This document shows, one piece after another, positions 45,436 through 54,368 of a stretch of DNA of 64,000 bases. The notes beneath the pieces are model-generated. The model made no database searches, had not been told where the DNA came from, and was given only the letters and a program-made list of their open reading frames with translations. Source of the DNA: an uncultured Odoribacter sp. GTDB lineage: Bacteria > Bacteroidota > Bacteroidia > Bacteroidales > Marinifilaceae. Numbering within the stretch: position 1 is the stretch's first letter; every line of letters begins with the position of its first letter. The stretch spans positions 62,001 to 126,000 of the forward strand of contig CAJTSF010000003.1 of assembly GCA_910578985.1 (NCBI GenBank). The letters are read 5' to 3'. A program made the position numbers and the translations under genes.

Positions 45436-46314
45436 ATGGAAAGATGGACAGGTACGGGAGTGGCGTTGGTGACGCCGTTCGATGAGCACTTGGAGATTGA
45501 CCGCGCGTCGTTGAAGGGGTTGGTGGAGTATGTCATTGCGGGCGGGGTGGATTTTTTGGTGGTATTGGGCACGACGGCGGAGACGGCGACATTGAACGCG
45601 GGGGAGAGGGCGGAAGTGGCGGGCATCGTCGCGGAGGTGAACGGCGGACGGGTGCCGATGCTGGCGGGTGTCGGGGGAAATAATACGCGGGAGGTGGCGT
45701 GTGAGTTGGCGGCATCCCCGTGGTTGAAGGATTTTCAAGGGGTGTTGAGCATTACGCCTTGTTACAATAAGCCGAACCAGGAGGGGCTTTTCGAGCATTT
45801 TAGGGAGTTGGCGGCGGTATCCCCGTTGCCGTTGTGTCTGTATAATGTGCCGGGGCGTTCGGGGGTGAACCTGTGCCCGGGGACGGTGGCGCGCTTGGCG
45901 GATGAATGTCCGAATATCGTGGCGGTGAAGGAGGCTTCCGGGCGTTTTGACCAGGCGACGGACCTGGTGCGGGGAAGACGGGAGGGGTTTTCGCTGCTTT
46001 CGGGGGATGATGCCTTGACGCTGCCTTTGTTGTCGGTGGGGTTCGACGGGGTGATTTCGGTGCTGGCGAATGTGGTGCCGGAGGCGTGCGTGCGATTGGT
46101 GCGGAGTGCCCGTGAGGGCAGATGGGAGGAGGCGCGGGAGATGCATCTGGGGCTTGCCGATTTGTGTCGGGAGTTGTTCGAGGAGGGGAATCCGGCGGGA
46201 GTGAAGGCGGCTTTGCATGCCCGCGGAATCATCCGCCGCCATGCGTTGCGTTTGCCGCTTACGCCGGTGAGCGGGGCGCTTTACGAGCGCATTCGGGAGA
46301 GTGTGTCGCGGTGA
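45436..46314 (+). CDS. dapA: 4-hydroxy-tetrahydrodipicolinate synthase
   Basis: A 292-residue TIM-barrel enzyme condensing pyruvate with aspartate semialdehyde, the entry to lysine and diaminopimelate. It shows GTGVALVTPFDEH, the GTTAE motif (LGTTAETATL), YNVPGRSGVNL (catalytic Tyr) and VAVKEASG (Schiff-base Lys). The ATG at 45436 is used; an overlapping TTG at 45430 is unnecessary. It is translationally coupled to the DUF6913-like gene and its end lies 1 base from the convergent gldG. Confidence 0.96.
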   Translation: MERWTGTGVALVTPFDEHLEIDRASLKGLVEYVIAGGVDFLVVLGTTAETATLNAGERAEVAGIVAEVNGGRVPMLAGVGGNNTREVACELAASPWLKDFQGVLSITPCYNKPNQEGLFEHFRELAAVSPLPLCLYNVPGRSGVNLCPGTVARLADECPNIVAVKEASGRFDQATDLVRGRREGFSLLSGDDALTLPLLSVGFDGVISVLANVVPEACVRLVRSAREGRWEEAREMHLGLADLCRELFEEGNPAGVKAALHARGIIRRHALRLPLTPVSGALYERIRESVSR

Positions 46315-46315
46315 G

Positions 46316-47791
46316 TCAGGAGCGTTTGTCGCGCTTGTATTTCTTATACCTATATTGGATGATTCCGACCAGCAGGACGATGCCAATCGGCAGGAGGAAG
46401 TTCAGATATTTCAAAAATTTTCGGTAGTGTTCGTCCACCGGTTCCAGGAAGGAGAAGGTGGTGAATTTGTTCCGGAGCCGTATCAACCCGGAGTTGTCCG
46501 CCAGCCATTCGATGGAATTGACGGCGAAACGGATGTTGTCGGTGGGACCGGAGGTCACGATTTCGTCGCTGATGAAGTTGGCATTGCTGACGGCGACGAT
46601 GGCGCTGTTGTTGTCGCGGTGGGCGAGCAGGGCAGCTACGATGTTGTTCGGATGGTTGAAATCTCCACGTGCCCATTGTTTCTGGAGGTCGAAGAAGATG
46701 GGCGCCTGTTGCACTCCCGAGATGGAGGAGGTGCGGGCGAGGGGAGTGAAGGCGTAGCCTCCGGAGGAGCGCTGTTGTTCGATGCTGCTGGCAAAGGGGA
46801 GGAGGAGGGAGTTCAAGCCTTGGGTGATGGCGTGTTTGCCGAATTTGGTGACGATGGAGACGTAGGGGAAGCTGACATCGCTACGGAAGTTCATCAACCC
46901 GTATTGTTGGCGGATGGCGATGGTGCCGCAGTTGTTGTCCACTACAAAGTCATATTTGATTTTCAGCCCTTTTCCCTCCAGCAGGTCTTCGATGCCGGTA
47001 CGATTGATGAATCCGCTTTTGCGCTCGTCAAGTTGGGCGATGGCGTGGTTCAGGGCGATGAAGAGTTTGCCGCCGGCGTCCAGATATTGCTCCAGTCGTT
47101 CGATTTCTCGGGCGGAATAGTTGTTCTTGGGGGCGACGATGCAGAGGACGTCCAGGGAATCCAGGGCGCCTGAGGCGTTGAGGTTTACTTTCTTGAGATG
47201 ATAGAGGTGGGAAAGTTCGTTGATGAGTTGCGGCATCATGCGGAAGGCAAATTCGTCGTGCCCCCTGACAAAACCGACGGTCGGTTTGGAGGTGTGCACC
47301 GCCTGCTTCAGGATGCGGGTGATTTCGTACTCCATGGGGGTGGCGAAATTGATGTGGGGAATCACCTCGGTGCGTTTGCCGATTCGGAAGACGGCGCCGA
47401 TGAATATGCGCTGTATTTTTTCCATGTCCCGCTCCCGTATTTCCGTATAGACGGGTTCGATGCCGGCGGCGGTCGCTGCCAGTTCTTTCGCCCGGGTGTC
47501 GGGATGGATGATGTTTACGGTGAATCCGGCATTGCTCAGCGACTGGTATTCTTTGAGGAGCGCACTGAATTCCTTTGCCAGTTTTTGGATGTCCTGTGGT
47601 AGGTCTTCCGTTACATAGAAATCGACCGTGACGGGGCAGGAGAGGTTCTCTGTAATCTGGCGGCTGACGGGGCTGAGCGAGTAGCGTTTCGATGCTGTGA
47701 AGTCGAGCCGGAAGAAGAGCAGGCAGGAGAGTAGGTTGGCAGCCAGCAGGGCTGCCACGAGCCAGGCGGTATGTCGGATGTATTTTCTCAT
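46316..47791 (-). CDS. gldG: GldG-like ABC transporter auxiliary protein
   Basis: A 491-residue membrane protein with an N-terminal membrane segment, a large periplasmic ABC-transporter auxiliary domain (PVTVDFYVTEDLPQDIQKLAKEF, GHDEFAFRMM) and a C-terminal membrane helix (FLLPIGIVLLVGIIQYRYKK) with a basic tail. It is the last of the gldA-gldF-gldG set, overlapping gldF by one base. GldAFG is needed for gliding in Flavobacterium, but many gut Bacteroidales that do not glide keep these genes, so its role here may be general envelope biogenesis. Confidence 0.9.
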   Translation of the reverse strand: MRKYIRHTAWLVAALLAANLLSCLLFFRLDFTASKRYSLSPVSRQITENLSCPVTVDFYVTEDLPQDIQKLAKEFSALLKEYQSLSNAGFTVNIIHPDTRAKELAATAAGIEPVYTEIRERDMEKIQRIFIGAVFRIGKRTEVIPHINFATPMEYEITRILKQAVHTSKPTVGFVRGHDEFAFRMMPQLINELSHLYHLKKVNLNASGALDSLDVLCIVAPKNNYSAREIERLEQYLDAGGKLFIALNHAIAQLDERKSGFINRTGIEDLLEGKGLKIKYDFVVDNNCGTIAIRQQYGLMNFRSDVSFPYVSIVTKFGKHAITQGLNSLLLPFASSIEQQRSSGGYAFTPLARTSSISGVQQAPIFFDLQKQWARGDFNHPNNIVAALLAHRDNNSAIVAVSNANFISDEIVTSGPTDNIRFAVNSIEWLADNSGLIRLRNKFTTFSFLEPVDEHYRKFLKYLNFLLPIGIVLLVGIIQYRYKKYKRDKRS

Positions 47792-48513
47792 TAGAACCTG
47801 CTTTTATAAATGAACAGTTTGGAGAGGGACAGAAACAGGATGCAGACCGATAGGAAGAACACCAGGCTTCTGGAATCCAGTATGCCCCGGGTAAGCGTTT
47901 CGAAGTGTTCCTCGAGGGACAGGTAGTTGAAAAAGCTGTTGAGGAATCCGTTGTGGAACAGTCCGGCAAGGAATCCAAACAGGAATTGGAACGATAGTCC
48001 GATGCCGAGGTGGATGAAAAAGGCGCTGATGGGTGAGTAGGAGAGGGAGGAGGCGAAGAGTCCGATGCTGATGTTGCATGCCGCCATGCCCATCAGCCCG
48101 AGGTAGCCCAGAAAGACTGTCCCGTGGTCTACGGTGCCCAGGAAGGCGATGGTGATGTAGTAGGGGAGGGTAAGCAGCAAGGCGATTAAGGCAAGCAGCA
48201 GGTAGGCGAAGAATTTGCCGTCCACCAGTTCCGATACCCGCACGGGCTGTGTCAGGATAAGTTCCAGGGTGCCGCTGCGTTTTTCGTCTGCGATGCTTTT
48301 CATGGTCAGGGCGGGAATCATGAAGAACTGCGTCCAGTTGATAACATGGAACACCGACAGCAGGTTCGCCTGTCCCGTATAGAATATGTTGTTGCTTGAT
48401 AACCAAGTGCAGAACCCGCAGATTCCGAAAAACACGATGTATCCGATGTAAGTGCCCCACGCGTGGAAGCTGTTGCTTAATTCTTTTGCGATGAGTATTC
48501 TGACTGTAGTCAT
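47791..48513 (-). CDS. gldF: GldF-like ABC transporter permease
   Basis: A 240-residue inner-membrane permease of the ABC-2 type with six predicted helices. It has the family stretch LTMKSIADEKRSGTLELILTQPVRVSELV and ends in FLSVCILFLSLSKLFIYKSRF. It starts 6 bases after the gldA stop codon and overlaps gldG by one base, so translation of the three is coupled. Substrate of the exporter is not established even in gliding species. Confidence 0.92.
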   Translation of the reverse strand: MTTVRILIAKELSNSFHAWGTYIGYIVFFGICGFCTWLSSNNIFYTGQANLLSVFHVINWTQFFMIPALTMKSIADEKRSGTLELILTQPVRVSELVDGKFFAYLLLALIALLLTLPYYITIAFLGTVDHGTVFLGYLGLMGMAACNISIGLFASSLSYSPISAFFIHLGIGLSFQFLFGFLAGLFHNGFLNSFFNYLSLEEHFETLTRGILDSRSLVFFLSVCILFLSLSKLFIYKSRF

Positions 48514-48519
48514 GGCGGT

Positions 48520-49443
48520 TCAGTTTTGGGTGACCTGCCGGAAGATGTCTTCCAGCCGGGTTTCAACGGGGGTGAGTTCGTCGATGTACCAGCCGTTGCG
48601 GGTGCACAAGTCGAAAATCGTCTTTTCGAGGTTTACCTTCCTACCGCATTGCAGTTCGAAACCTCCGGTGTCCGGGCGATGTATCCGGTTGATTTCTCCG
48701 ACGGCGGAGAGGGCACGGAAGATCTCTTCCTCGCCGGCTCCGGCGATTCTTGTTCGCAGCACCTTGTCAGTGGCGGACTTGTCCCGCAGTTCTGCCGCCG
48801 TGCCGTCCGCCACGAGTCTGCCTTTGTTGATAATGAGGACACGGTCGCAGGTGGCTTCGATTTCCGCCAGGATGTGGGAGCTGATAATGACGGTCTTTTC
48901 CTGTCCGATTTCTTTGATGAGTTCCCGGATTTCAATGATTTGGTTGGGGTCCAGCCCGGTGGTCGGTTCATCAAGGATGAGTACCTTGGGGTCGTGTATC
49001 AGCGCCTGGGCGAGTCCGAGGCGCTGGCGGTAGCCTTTGGAGAGCTCCTTGACGGTCTTGTGTTTTTCGTTTTCCAGACTGAAAATCCGTATCATGTCAT
49101 TGATGCGGGAAGCCATCTTGTAGTTCGGGATGTGGTGCAGCCGGGCGATGAATGTGAGGAAGTCCATGACGTTCATCGCCTCGTAGAGCGGGTTGTGCTC
49201 CGGGAGGTAGCCGATGAGTTGTTTGATTTTGCGGGCATGCTTGTGGATGGAGAGGTCACCGAAGCGGATGTTGCCGTAGTCGGGAAACAGGAAGCACGCC
49301 ATGATTTTCATGGTCGTTGTCTTCCCGGCGCCGTTAGGTCCTAAGAATCCGAGGATTTCTCTTTTTTTTGCTTTGAAACTGACGGAGTCCACGGCTTTTT
49401 GTGGTCCGAAGCACTTGGTCAGGTTTTCCACCACTACGTCCAT
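48520..49443 (-). CDS. gldA: GldA-like ABC transporter ATP-binding protein
   Basis: A 307-residue ABC ATPase: Walker A LGPNGAGKTTTM, signature ELSKGYRQRLGLAQALI, Walker B VLILDEPTTGLD and H-loop IISSHILAEIEATCDRV. The C-terminal extension beyond the usual 230 residues is the regulatory domain of GldA/NatA-type ATPases. It begins 9 bases after the stop of the LacI-type regulator, so the regulator and transporter appear to be in one transcript. Confidence 0.92.
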   Translation of the reverse strand: MDVVVENLTKCFGPQKAVDSVSFKAKKREILGFLGPNGAGKTTTMKIMACFLFPDYGNIRFGDLSIHKHARKIKQLIGYLPEHNPLYEAMNVMDFLTFIARLHHIPNYKMASRINDMIRIFSLENEKHKTVKELSKGYRQRLGLAQALIHDPKVLILDEPTTGLDPNQIIEIRELIKEIGQEKTVIISSHILAEIEATCDRVLIINKGRLVADGTAAELRDKSATDKVLRTRIAGAGEEEIFRALSAVGEINRIHRPDTGGFELQCGRKVNLEKTIFDLCTRNGWYIDELTPVETRLEDIFRQVTQN

Positions 49444-49452
49444 AGCATTCCG

Positions 49453-50475
49453 TTAGGTCCGGTCTGAAGATTCGCGTACAATGAGTTCGCAGTTGATGAC
49501 CTCTTCCCTGATGTAGGCGCGGGCGGGGGTGAGGATTTGTTCGAACAGCAGTTGCGCCGCTTTCTCGCCGACCTTCTCCGGAAACTGGTTGATGGTGGTG
49601 ATGGAAGGGGTCATATAGCGTGACCGTTTGCTGTTGGAGAACCCGCAGATGGCGATGTCCTGCGGGATACGCAATCCCTTTTCCTTTGACGCTTCCATGG
49701 CTCCGATGGCCATGTCGTCGCTGATGCCGAAGATGGCGTCCGGGCGGTTATTCGATTCCAGTAGGCGGAGCACTGCCTCTTTTGCCGCTTTTTCGGTGAA
49801 TTCCTCGCACCGGATAATCCAGCGGGGGGAGACGGGGAGGTTGTTTTGGACCATGGCGGCCTTGTAGCCCTTGATGCGGTTTTTCCCAGTCGAGAGGTGG
49901 TCCGGCCCCGTGAGGATGGCGATTTTCTGCGCACCGCCCTTCACCAGGTGTTGCACGATACGGAATGATGCGTCGGCGTCGTCGGCGACCACCCGGGAAG
50001 CTTTCAGTTCTTTCGTCGTGCGATCGAAGAGTACCAACGGAATCCCGCTGTCGATGATGTTTTGGATGTGGTCGTAGGATGTGGTCGATTGAGAGAGGGA
50101 GAGGATGATTCCGTCGCACCGGTTGGCGAGGAACACATTAATGTTTTTTTTCTCTTTTTCGACGCTTTCGTTGGAAGAGCTGACCAGCACGTTGTATCCG
50201 TGGCGGTCAGCCACCTCTTCGATTGCCCTGACTACCGTGGCGAAGAACGTATTGACAATCTGCGGCACGATGACGCCGATGGTGTTGCTTTTGTGCGTTT
50301 TCAGGGCAACGGCTATCGGGTTCGGGCGGTAGCCCAGTTTTTTTGCCAGCCGCTGGACAGCCTCGCGGGTCTGTTCGCTGATTTCCGGATTGTTTTTCAA
50401 TGCTCTGGAAACTGTCGAGACGGAAATATTCAGTTGTTCGGCTAAATCTTTGATGGTAATGGCTCTCTGTGTCAT
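49453..50475 (-). CDS. LacI-family transcriptional regulator
   Basis: A 340-residue repressor-type protein: the N-terminal helix-turn-helix ITIKDLAEQLNISVSTVSRAL with hinge helix NPIAVALKT, then a periplasmic-binding-like effector domain (TIGVIVPQIVNTFFATVVRAI, GFSNSKRSRYMTPSITTI). Such regulators usually sense a sugar or nucleoside and sit beside catabolic genes. Here it lies between pgpH (13-base gap) and gldA (9-base gap) with no sugar gene near it. Effector and targets unknown. Confidence 0.93.
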   Translation of the reverse strand: MTQRAITIKDLAEQLNISVSTVSRALKNNPEISEQTREAVQRLAKKLGYRPNPIAVALKTHKSNTIGVIVPQIVNTFFATVVRAIEEVADRHGYNVLVSSSNESVEKEKKNINVFLANRCDGIILSLSQSTTSYDHIQNIIDSGIPLVLFDRTTKELKASRVVADDADASFRIVQHLVKGGAQKIAILTGPDHLSTGKNRIKGYKAAMVQNNLPVSPRWIIRCEEFTEKAAKEAVLRLLESNNRPDAIFGISDDMAIGAMEASKEKGLRIPQDIAICGFSNSKRSRYMTPSITTINQFPEKVGEKAAQLLFEQILTPARAYIREEVINCELIVRESSDRT

Positions 50476-50488
50476 ATCCCTATCGATT

Positions 50489-52570
50489 TCATGGATTATC
50501 TTGTTCTTGTTTATCCTTGGTCAGTTTGGGGTAAGAGATGCGGGAATGGTAGATGTTGGTGAGCAGTTCGATGAACACCTGTTTGGCGGTGGCGATATCT
50601 TTGAACGTGATGTCGGCGTTCGCGAACCGCCCGTCCTGCATCTGCCCGTCAATGATGTTGTTCACCACTTGGGTGATGTTCTCCTCCGTTTTCTCTTTCA
50701 GCGAGCGGGAAGCCGCTTCCACCGAGTCTGCCATCATGACGACGGCGCATTCGCGGCTCACGGGATCCGGACCCGCATACATAAAGGAGGATTCATCGAT
50801 TTCCCGGTCAGGGTATTTGTTTTTGTATGAGTAATAGAAGTATTTTACTTTACTCTTGCCGTGATGGGTGCGGATAAAGTTGATGATGGATTCCGGCAGA
50901 TTGTATTTCTTTGCCATTTCCACCCCTTTCGTCACATGGTTGATGATGTGGCGGGCACTCTCGTCGTATTCGAACCGGTCGTGGGGGTTGATGCCGCCCG
51001 ACTGGTTTTCGATGAAGAGAACGGGTTCGTAGGTCTTTCCGATATCGTGGTACAGCGCGCCGGTGCGTGCGAGGAGGGGATTGCCTCCGATGCGGTAAAT
51101 CACCTCTTCCGCCAGGTTCGCCACCATCAGCGAGTGCTGGAAGGTGCCCGGAGCGCGGGTGGTGAGGTTACGCAGGGCGGGGTGATTGGGGTTCGACAAT
51201 TCGATGAGGGAGATTTCGGAGGTGTAGCCGAAAATGCGTTCGAAGATGTAAATCGCGGGGTAAGCCGCCATCAGCAGCGAGCAGTTGATGAGCAGCCACA
51301 GGTAGCCGAACAGCTGCGTGACCTTGATTTCCCCTTCATGCGTCAGGATGAAAGCGGTGTAAACCAAGGAGTAGGTGATGAAAATAAAGCAGATGGACAA
51401 GAACAACTGTCCCCGCCGTTGCAGGTGCTTCAAGCTGAAAATGGCGACGATGCCCGCGGCGATTTGCATGAAAATGTACATGTAGCTGTTCGGGGCATAG
51501 TAGGATACCAGTAAACTCGTGCTCAGCAGGAGGTAGAGCGCAGACTTGCTCCCGATGAGGATATTGACGATGATGGGGAAGAACAAAATCGGAATGGCGA
51601 ACAGGTTGATGTTCTGGTGGTAGCTCAAGCTACCCATCAGGATAGTTGCCAGAAACATCCCGTAGAGGAAAAGGAATTCCCGGGTGTTGTAAAAGATTCT
51701 TTTCCGGGTGTAATAGAAATAAATGGAGAATATCATCAACGCCACGAGCACCAGCAGGATTTGCCCGCCCATCGTCCGCATGAAAGCGTTTGTACCGCCC
51801 AGGTCGTTTTGGTATTCGATTTTCAAGGAGTTCAGCAATTTGATTTTTTCCACCGTCACCAGTTCCCGTTTGCTGATGAGCACGTCGCCCTGCTGCACGA
51901 TGCCTTCCGTAAGGCTGATTTCTTTCAGGCGGGCAAGGTGGGACTGCGTTGTTTTCGCGAGGTCGAACTCCAAGTTGGGTTGCAGGTAGTTGTTCAGGTT
52001 GAGACTGAGAATCTTTTCTTTCGTGGATTTCGGCAGGGGGGCGTTGTGGACGGCGTCGTTCATGGTGGAATACGCCTTTTTCCATCGATAGATATCGGAA
52101 AACCTTACGGTGGTCGCCAGATGGTTTTCAATAATCCGGATATGGCGGATGTTGTCCGCCCGTGACTGCCATTCGTCCGGGAGCAGAAGGACGCCGGTCC
52201 GGTAAATCTCGCGGAGCTGTCCGACGAGGGGTTCCAGGGAGTGGTATCCGGTGGTCGAGCTGGCGATGGTCTGCAACGCCGAGGCGAATTTCTCCGTCTG
52301 CACCGAATCGATGTAGCTATTACGTTTGAAAATGAGCAGTTGGTTTTCCGCCAGGCTTTCCCGTTCCGACTTCAGTTCTTCATCGGTTTTGTAGATGGGG
52401 AAATTGAAAGGAGCGTACAGCGTTTCATACCGCCACGGCATGCCTTTCTGGTATTCGTATTGGAAACTGCCGGTGCGGGGATACAGATATACCGTTACTC
52501 CGCAGATAACCAGTACTATTAACAATCTTGCCAATGTATTCAGACGTCGCTTAAGTTTTTTCTCATCCAT
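50489..52570 (-). CDS. pgpH: 7TM-HD family c-di-AMP phosphodiesterase PgpH
   Basis: A 693-residue membrane protein. It has one N-terminal membrane helix, an extracellular 7TMR-HDED domain, a cluster of about seven helices (LLVLVALMIFSIYFYY onward) and a cytoplasmic HD domain with HSLMVANLAEEV, the catalytic ALYHDIGKTYEP and HHGKSKVKYFYYSY. This is the PgpH architecture, which hydrolyses c-di-AMP to pApA. With cdaA at 8.7 kb, both ends of the c-di-AMP cycle are in this window. It appears to lead the operon continuing into lacI-type and gldAFG genes. Confidence 0.93.
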   Translation of the reverse strand: MDEKKLKRRLNTLARLLIVLVICGVTVYLYPRTGSFQYEYQKGMPWRYETLYAPFNFPIYKTDEELKSERESLAENQLLIFKRNSYIDSVQTEKFASALQTIASSTTGYHSLEPLVGQLREIYRTGVLLLPDEWQSRADNIRHIRIIENHLATTVRFSDIYRWKKAYSTMNDAVHNAPLPKSTKEKILSLNLNNYLQPNLEFDLAKTTQSHLARLKEISLTEGIVQQGDVLISKRELVTVEKIKLLNSLKIEYQNDLGGTNAFMRTMGGQILLVLVALMIFSIYFYYTRKRIFYNTREFLFLYGMFLATILMGSLSYHQNINLFAIPILFFPIIVNILIGSKSALYLLLSTSLLVSYYAPNSYMYIFMQIAAGIVAIFSLKHLQRRGQLFLSICFIFITYSLVYTAFILTHEGEIKVTQLFGYLWLLINCSLLMAAYPAIYIFERIFGYTSEISLIELSNPNHPALRNLTTRAPGTFQHSLMVANLAEEVIYRIGGNPLLARTGALYHDIGKTYEPVLFIENQSGGINPHDRFEYDESARHIINHVTKGVEMAKKYNLPESIINFIRTHHGKSKVKYFYYSYKNKYPDREIDESSFMYAGPDPVSRECAVVMMADSVEAASRSLKEKTEENITQVVNNIIDGQMQDGRFANADITFKDIATAKQVFIELLTNIYHSRISYPKLTKDKQEQDNP

Positions 52571-52650
52571 AATGTCTAATGCAAAATTTCGCAGGGATAA
52601 AGGTAGAAAATTACTTTAAGCAAAAAAAGAAATCCAGATTGAAAAAAAAT

Positions 52651-52687
52651 GGGTACCTGCACAAGGAGGTTGAACGTGCAGGTACCC
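52651..52687 (-). terminator. Terminator after fabD
   Basis: A perfect 12-bp stem (GGGTACCTGCAC and its complement) with a 13-base loop, followed on the - strand by ATTTTTTTT (52650-52642). It separates the folE-fabD unit from pgpH. Confidence 0.9.
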
Positions 52688-52700
52688 GATGGGGAAAGTT

Positions 52701-53576
52701 TTATTGGATGCCGTCGATCGCGATGTCGGCACTTGCTTTTTTCAACAGTCCTTGCAGCACCTTGCCGGGACCGATTTCGAGGAAGGTGTCGGCGCCGGCG
52801 GCAATCATGTTCTGCATGATTTGTGTCCATCTTACGGAAGCCGTCAGTTGGGCAATCAGGTTTTCCTGAATCTTGGCGGGGGCGGTGTACGGTTTGGCAT
52901 CGACATTCTGGTAAATCGGACATACCGGCACGGAGAATTTGGTGGCTTTGATGGCAGCCTCCAGTTCCTGGCGTGCGGGTTCCATCAGCGGGGAGTGGAA
53001 CGCACCGCCCACCTTCAGCGGGAGTACCCGCTTGGCGCCCGCCTCGGAGAGTTTCTGGCAGGCGATTTCAATGCCTTTGTTGCTGCCGGAGATGACAATC
53101 TGCCCGGCGCAGTTATAGTTGGCAGGCACGACGACTTCATTGATGCTTTGGCAAATCTCTTCCACTTTCTCGTCCGCCATGCCAATAACGGCAGCCATCG
53201 TGGAGGGGTTCGCCTCGCAGGCTTTCTGCATGGCGAGCGCGCGGGCGTGCACCAGGCGCAGGCCGTCCTCGAAAGAGAGGGCTTTGGCGGCTACGAGTGC
53301 CGAAAATTCACCCAGGGAGTGTCCTGCTGTCATGGCGGGAGTCTCCGTCAGGCTGTCTGCCAAAATCGTAGAGTGCAGGAAAATGGCGGGTTGCGTTACT
53401 TTCGTCTGCTTCAGGTCCTCGTCGGTTCCGGCGAACATCAGGTCGGTGATGCGGAAGCCTAAGATTTCGTTGGCTTTTTCGAACAGTTCTTTTGCCCGCG
53501 GGGAGGTTTCGTACAACTCTTTTCCCATTCCCACGAATTGTGCCCCTTGGCCGGGAAATACAAATGCTTTCTTCAT
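52701..53576 (-). CDS. fabD: Malonyl-CoA--ACP transacylase
   Basis: A 291-residue enzyme loading malonyl groups on ACP for fatty-acid synthesis. It has FVFPGQGAQFVGMGKELYE, the nucleophile elbow GHSLGEFSAL, and the catalytic His region VGGAFHSPLM. Length is slightly under E. coli FabD (309). It follows folE by 42 bases on the same strand and ends in a strong terminator. Confidence 0.97.
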   Translation of the reverse strand: MKKAFVFPGQGAQFVGMGKELYETSPRAKELFEKANEILGFRITDLMFAGTDEDLKQTKVTQPAIFLHSTILADSLTETPAMTAGHSLGEFSALVAAKALSFEDGLRLVHARALAMQKACEANPSTMAAVIGMADEKVEEICQSINEVVVPANYNCAGQIVISGSNKGIEIACQKLSEAGAKRVLPLKVGGAFHSPLMEPARQELEAAIKATKFSVPVCPIYQNVDAKPYTAPAKIQENLIAQLTASVRWTQIMQNMIAAGADTFLEIGPGKVLQGLLKKASADIAIDGIQ

Positions 53577-53618
53577 ATCTTCTATTTTTATGCGGTTGCC
53601 CGCGTTGGTATTACTAAT

Positions 53619-54230
53619 TTATCGGAGTTTGGCGCTGATGAGGCGGATGAATTCCTCGCGTGTCGCCAGTTTGTTGAATCCCCCGCTGAAGTCGGAGGTG
53701 GTGGTCACGGAGTTCTGTTTCTGTACGCCGCGCATCATCATGCAATAGTGTTGCGCCTCGATGACTACCGCCACGCCCAGCGGGTGCAGCGTGTTTTCGA
53801 GGCAGTCCTTGATTTGCTGCGTGAGCCTTTCCTGCACTTGCAGGCGGCGGGCATAGGCGTCCACCACCCGGGCGATTTTGCTCAGCCCTGTGATGTACCC
53901 GTTGGGAATGTACGCCACGTGTGCGCGTCCTACGAAGGGAAGCATGTGGTGTTCGCACATGGAGTAAATCTCGATGTCCTTCACGATAACCATCTGCCGG
54001 TAGTCTTCTTTGAATAGAGCGGATTTCAGAATCTCTTCCGGGTTTAGGCGGTAGCCTTGTGTCATGAACTGCATGGCTTTTGCCACCCGTTCCGGTGTCT
54101 TGACCAGCCCTTCCCGTTCCGTGTCCTCGCCGAGGAGTTTCAGGATTTCATGGTAGTGGTAGCTCAGTTTTTCCGTCCGTTCGCAGTCGTAATGTTCTTC
54201 CTTGTAGTAAAACGATGTATCTAAATCCAT
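53619..54230 (-). CDS. folE: GTP cyclohydrolase I
   Basis: A 203-residue enzyme converting GTP to 7,8-dihydroneopterin triphosphate for folate. Start 54230 (MDLDTSFYYKEEHYDCERTE) is preferred; an in-frame codon at 54296 adds 22 atypical residues. The zinc and active-site motif EIYSMCEHHMLPFVGRAHVAYIP and GLSKIARVVDAYARRLQVQERLT are conserved, and the downstream AQHYCMMMRG contains the second zinc cysteine. Probably in one transcript with fabD. Confidence 0.97.
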   Translation of the reverse strand: MDLDTSFYYKEEHYDCERTEKLSYHYHEILKLLGEDTEREGLVKTPERVAKAMQFMTQGYRLNPEEILKSALFKEDYRQMVIVKDIEIYSMCEHHMLPFVGRAHVAYIPNGYITGLSKIARVVDAYARRLQVQERLTQQIKDCLENTLHPLGVAVVIEAQHYCMMMRGVQKQNSVTTTSDFSGGFNKLATREEFIRLISAKLR

Positions 54231-54368
54231 CTTTATCTTCCTTAATATCAGAATTTCGGCATATTTCGCCCCTAAAAAACGGCACAAAGTAAGCAATAAC
54301 TATTGAAATACGGAAAAAAAATATTATCTTTATCCTCGTTATAAAGGTGAAATTTTAATCTCAAAGAT

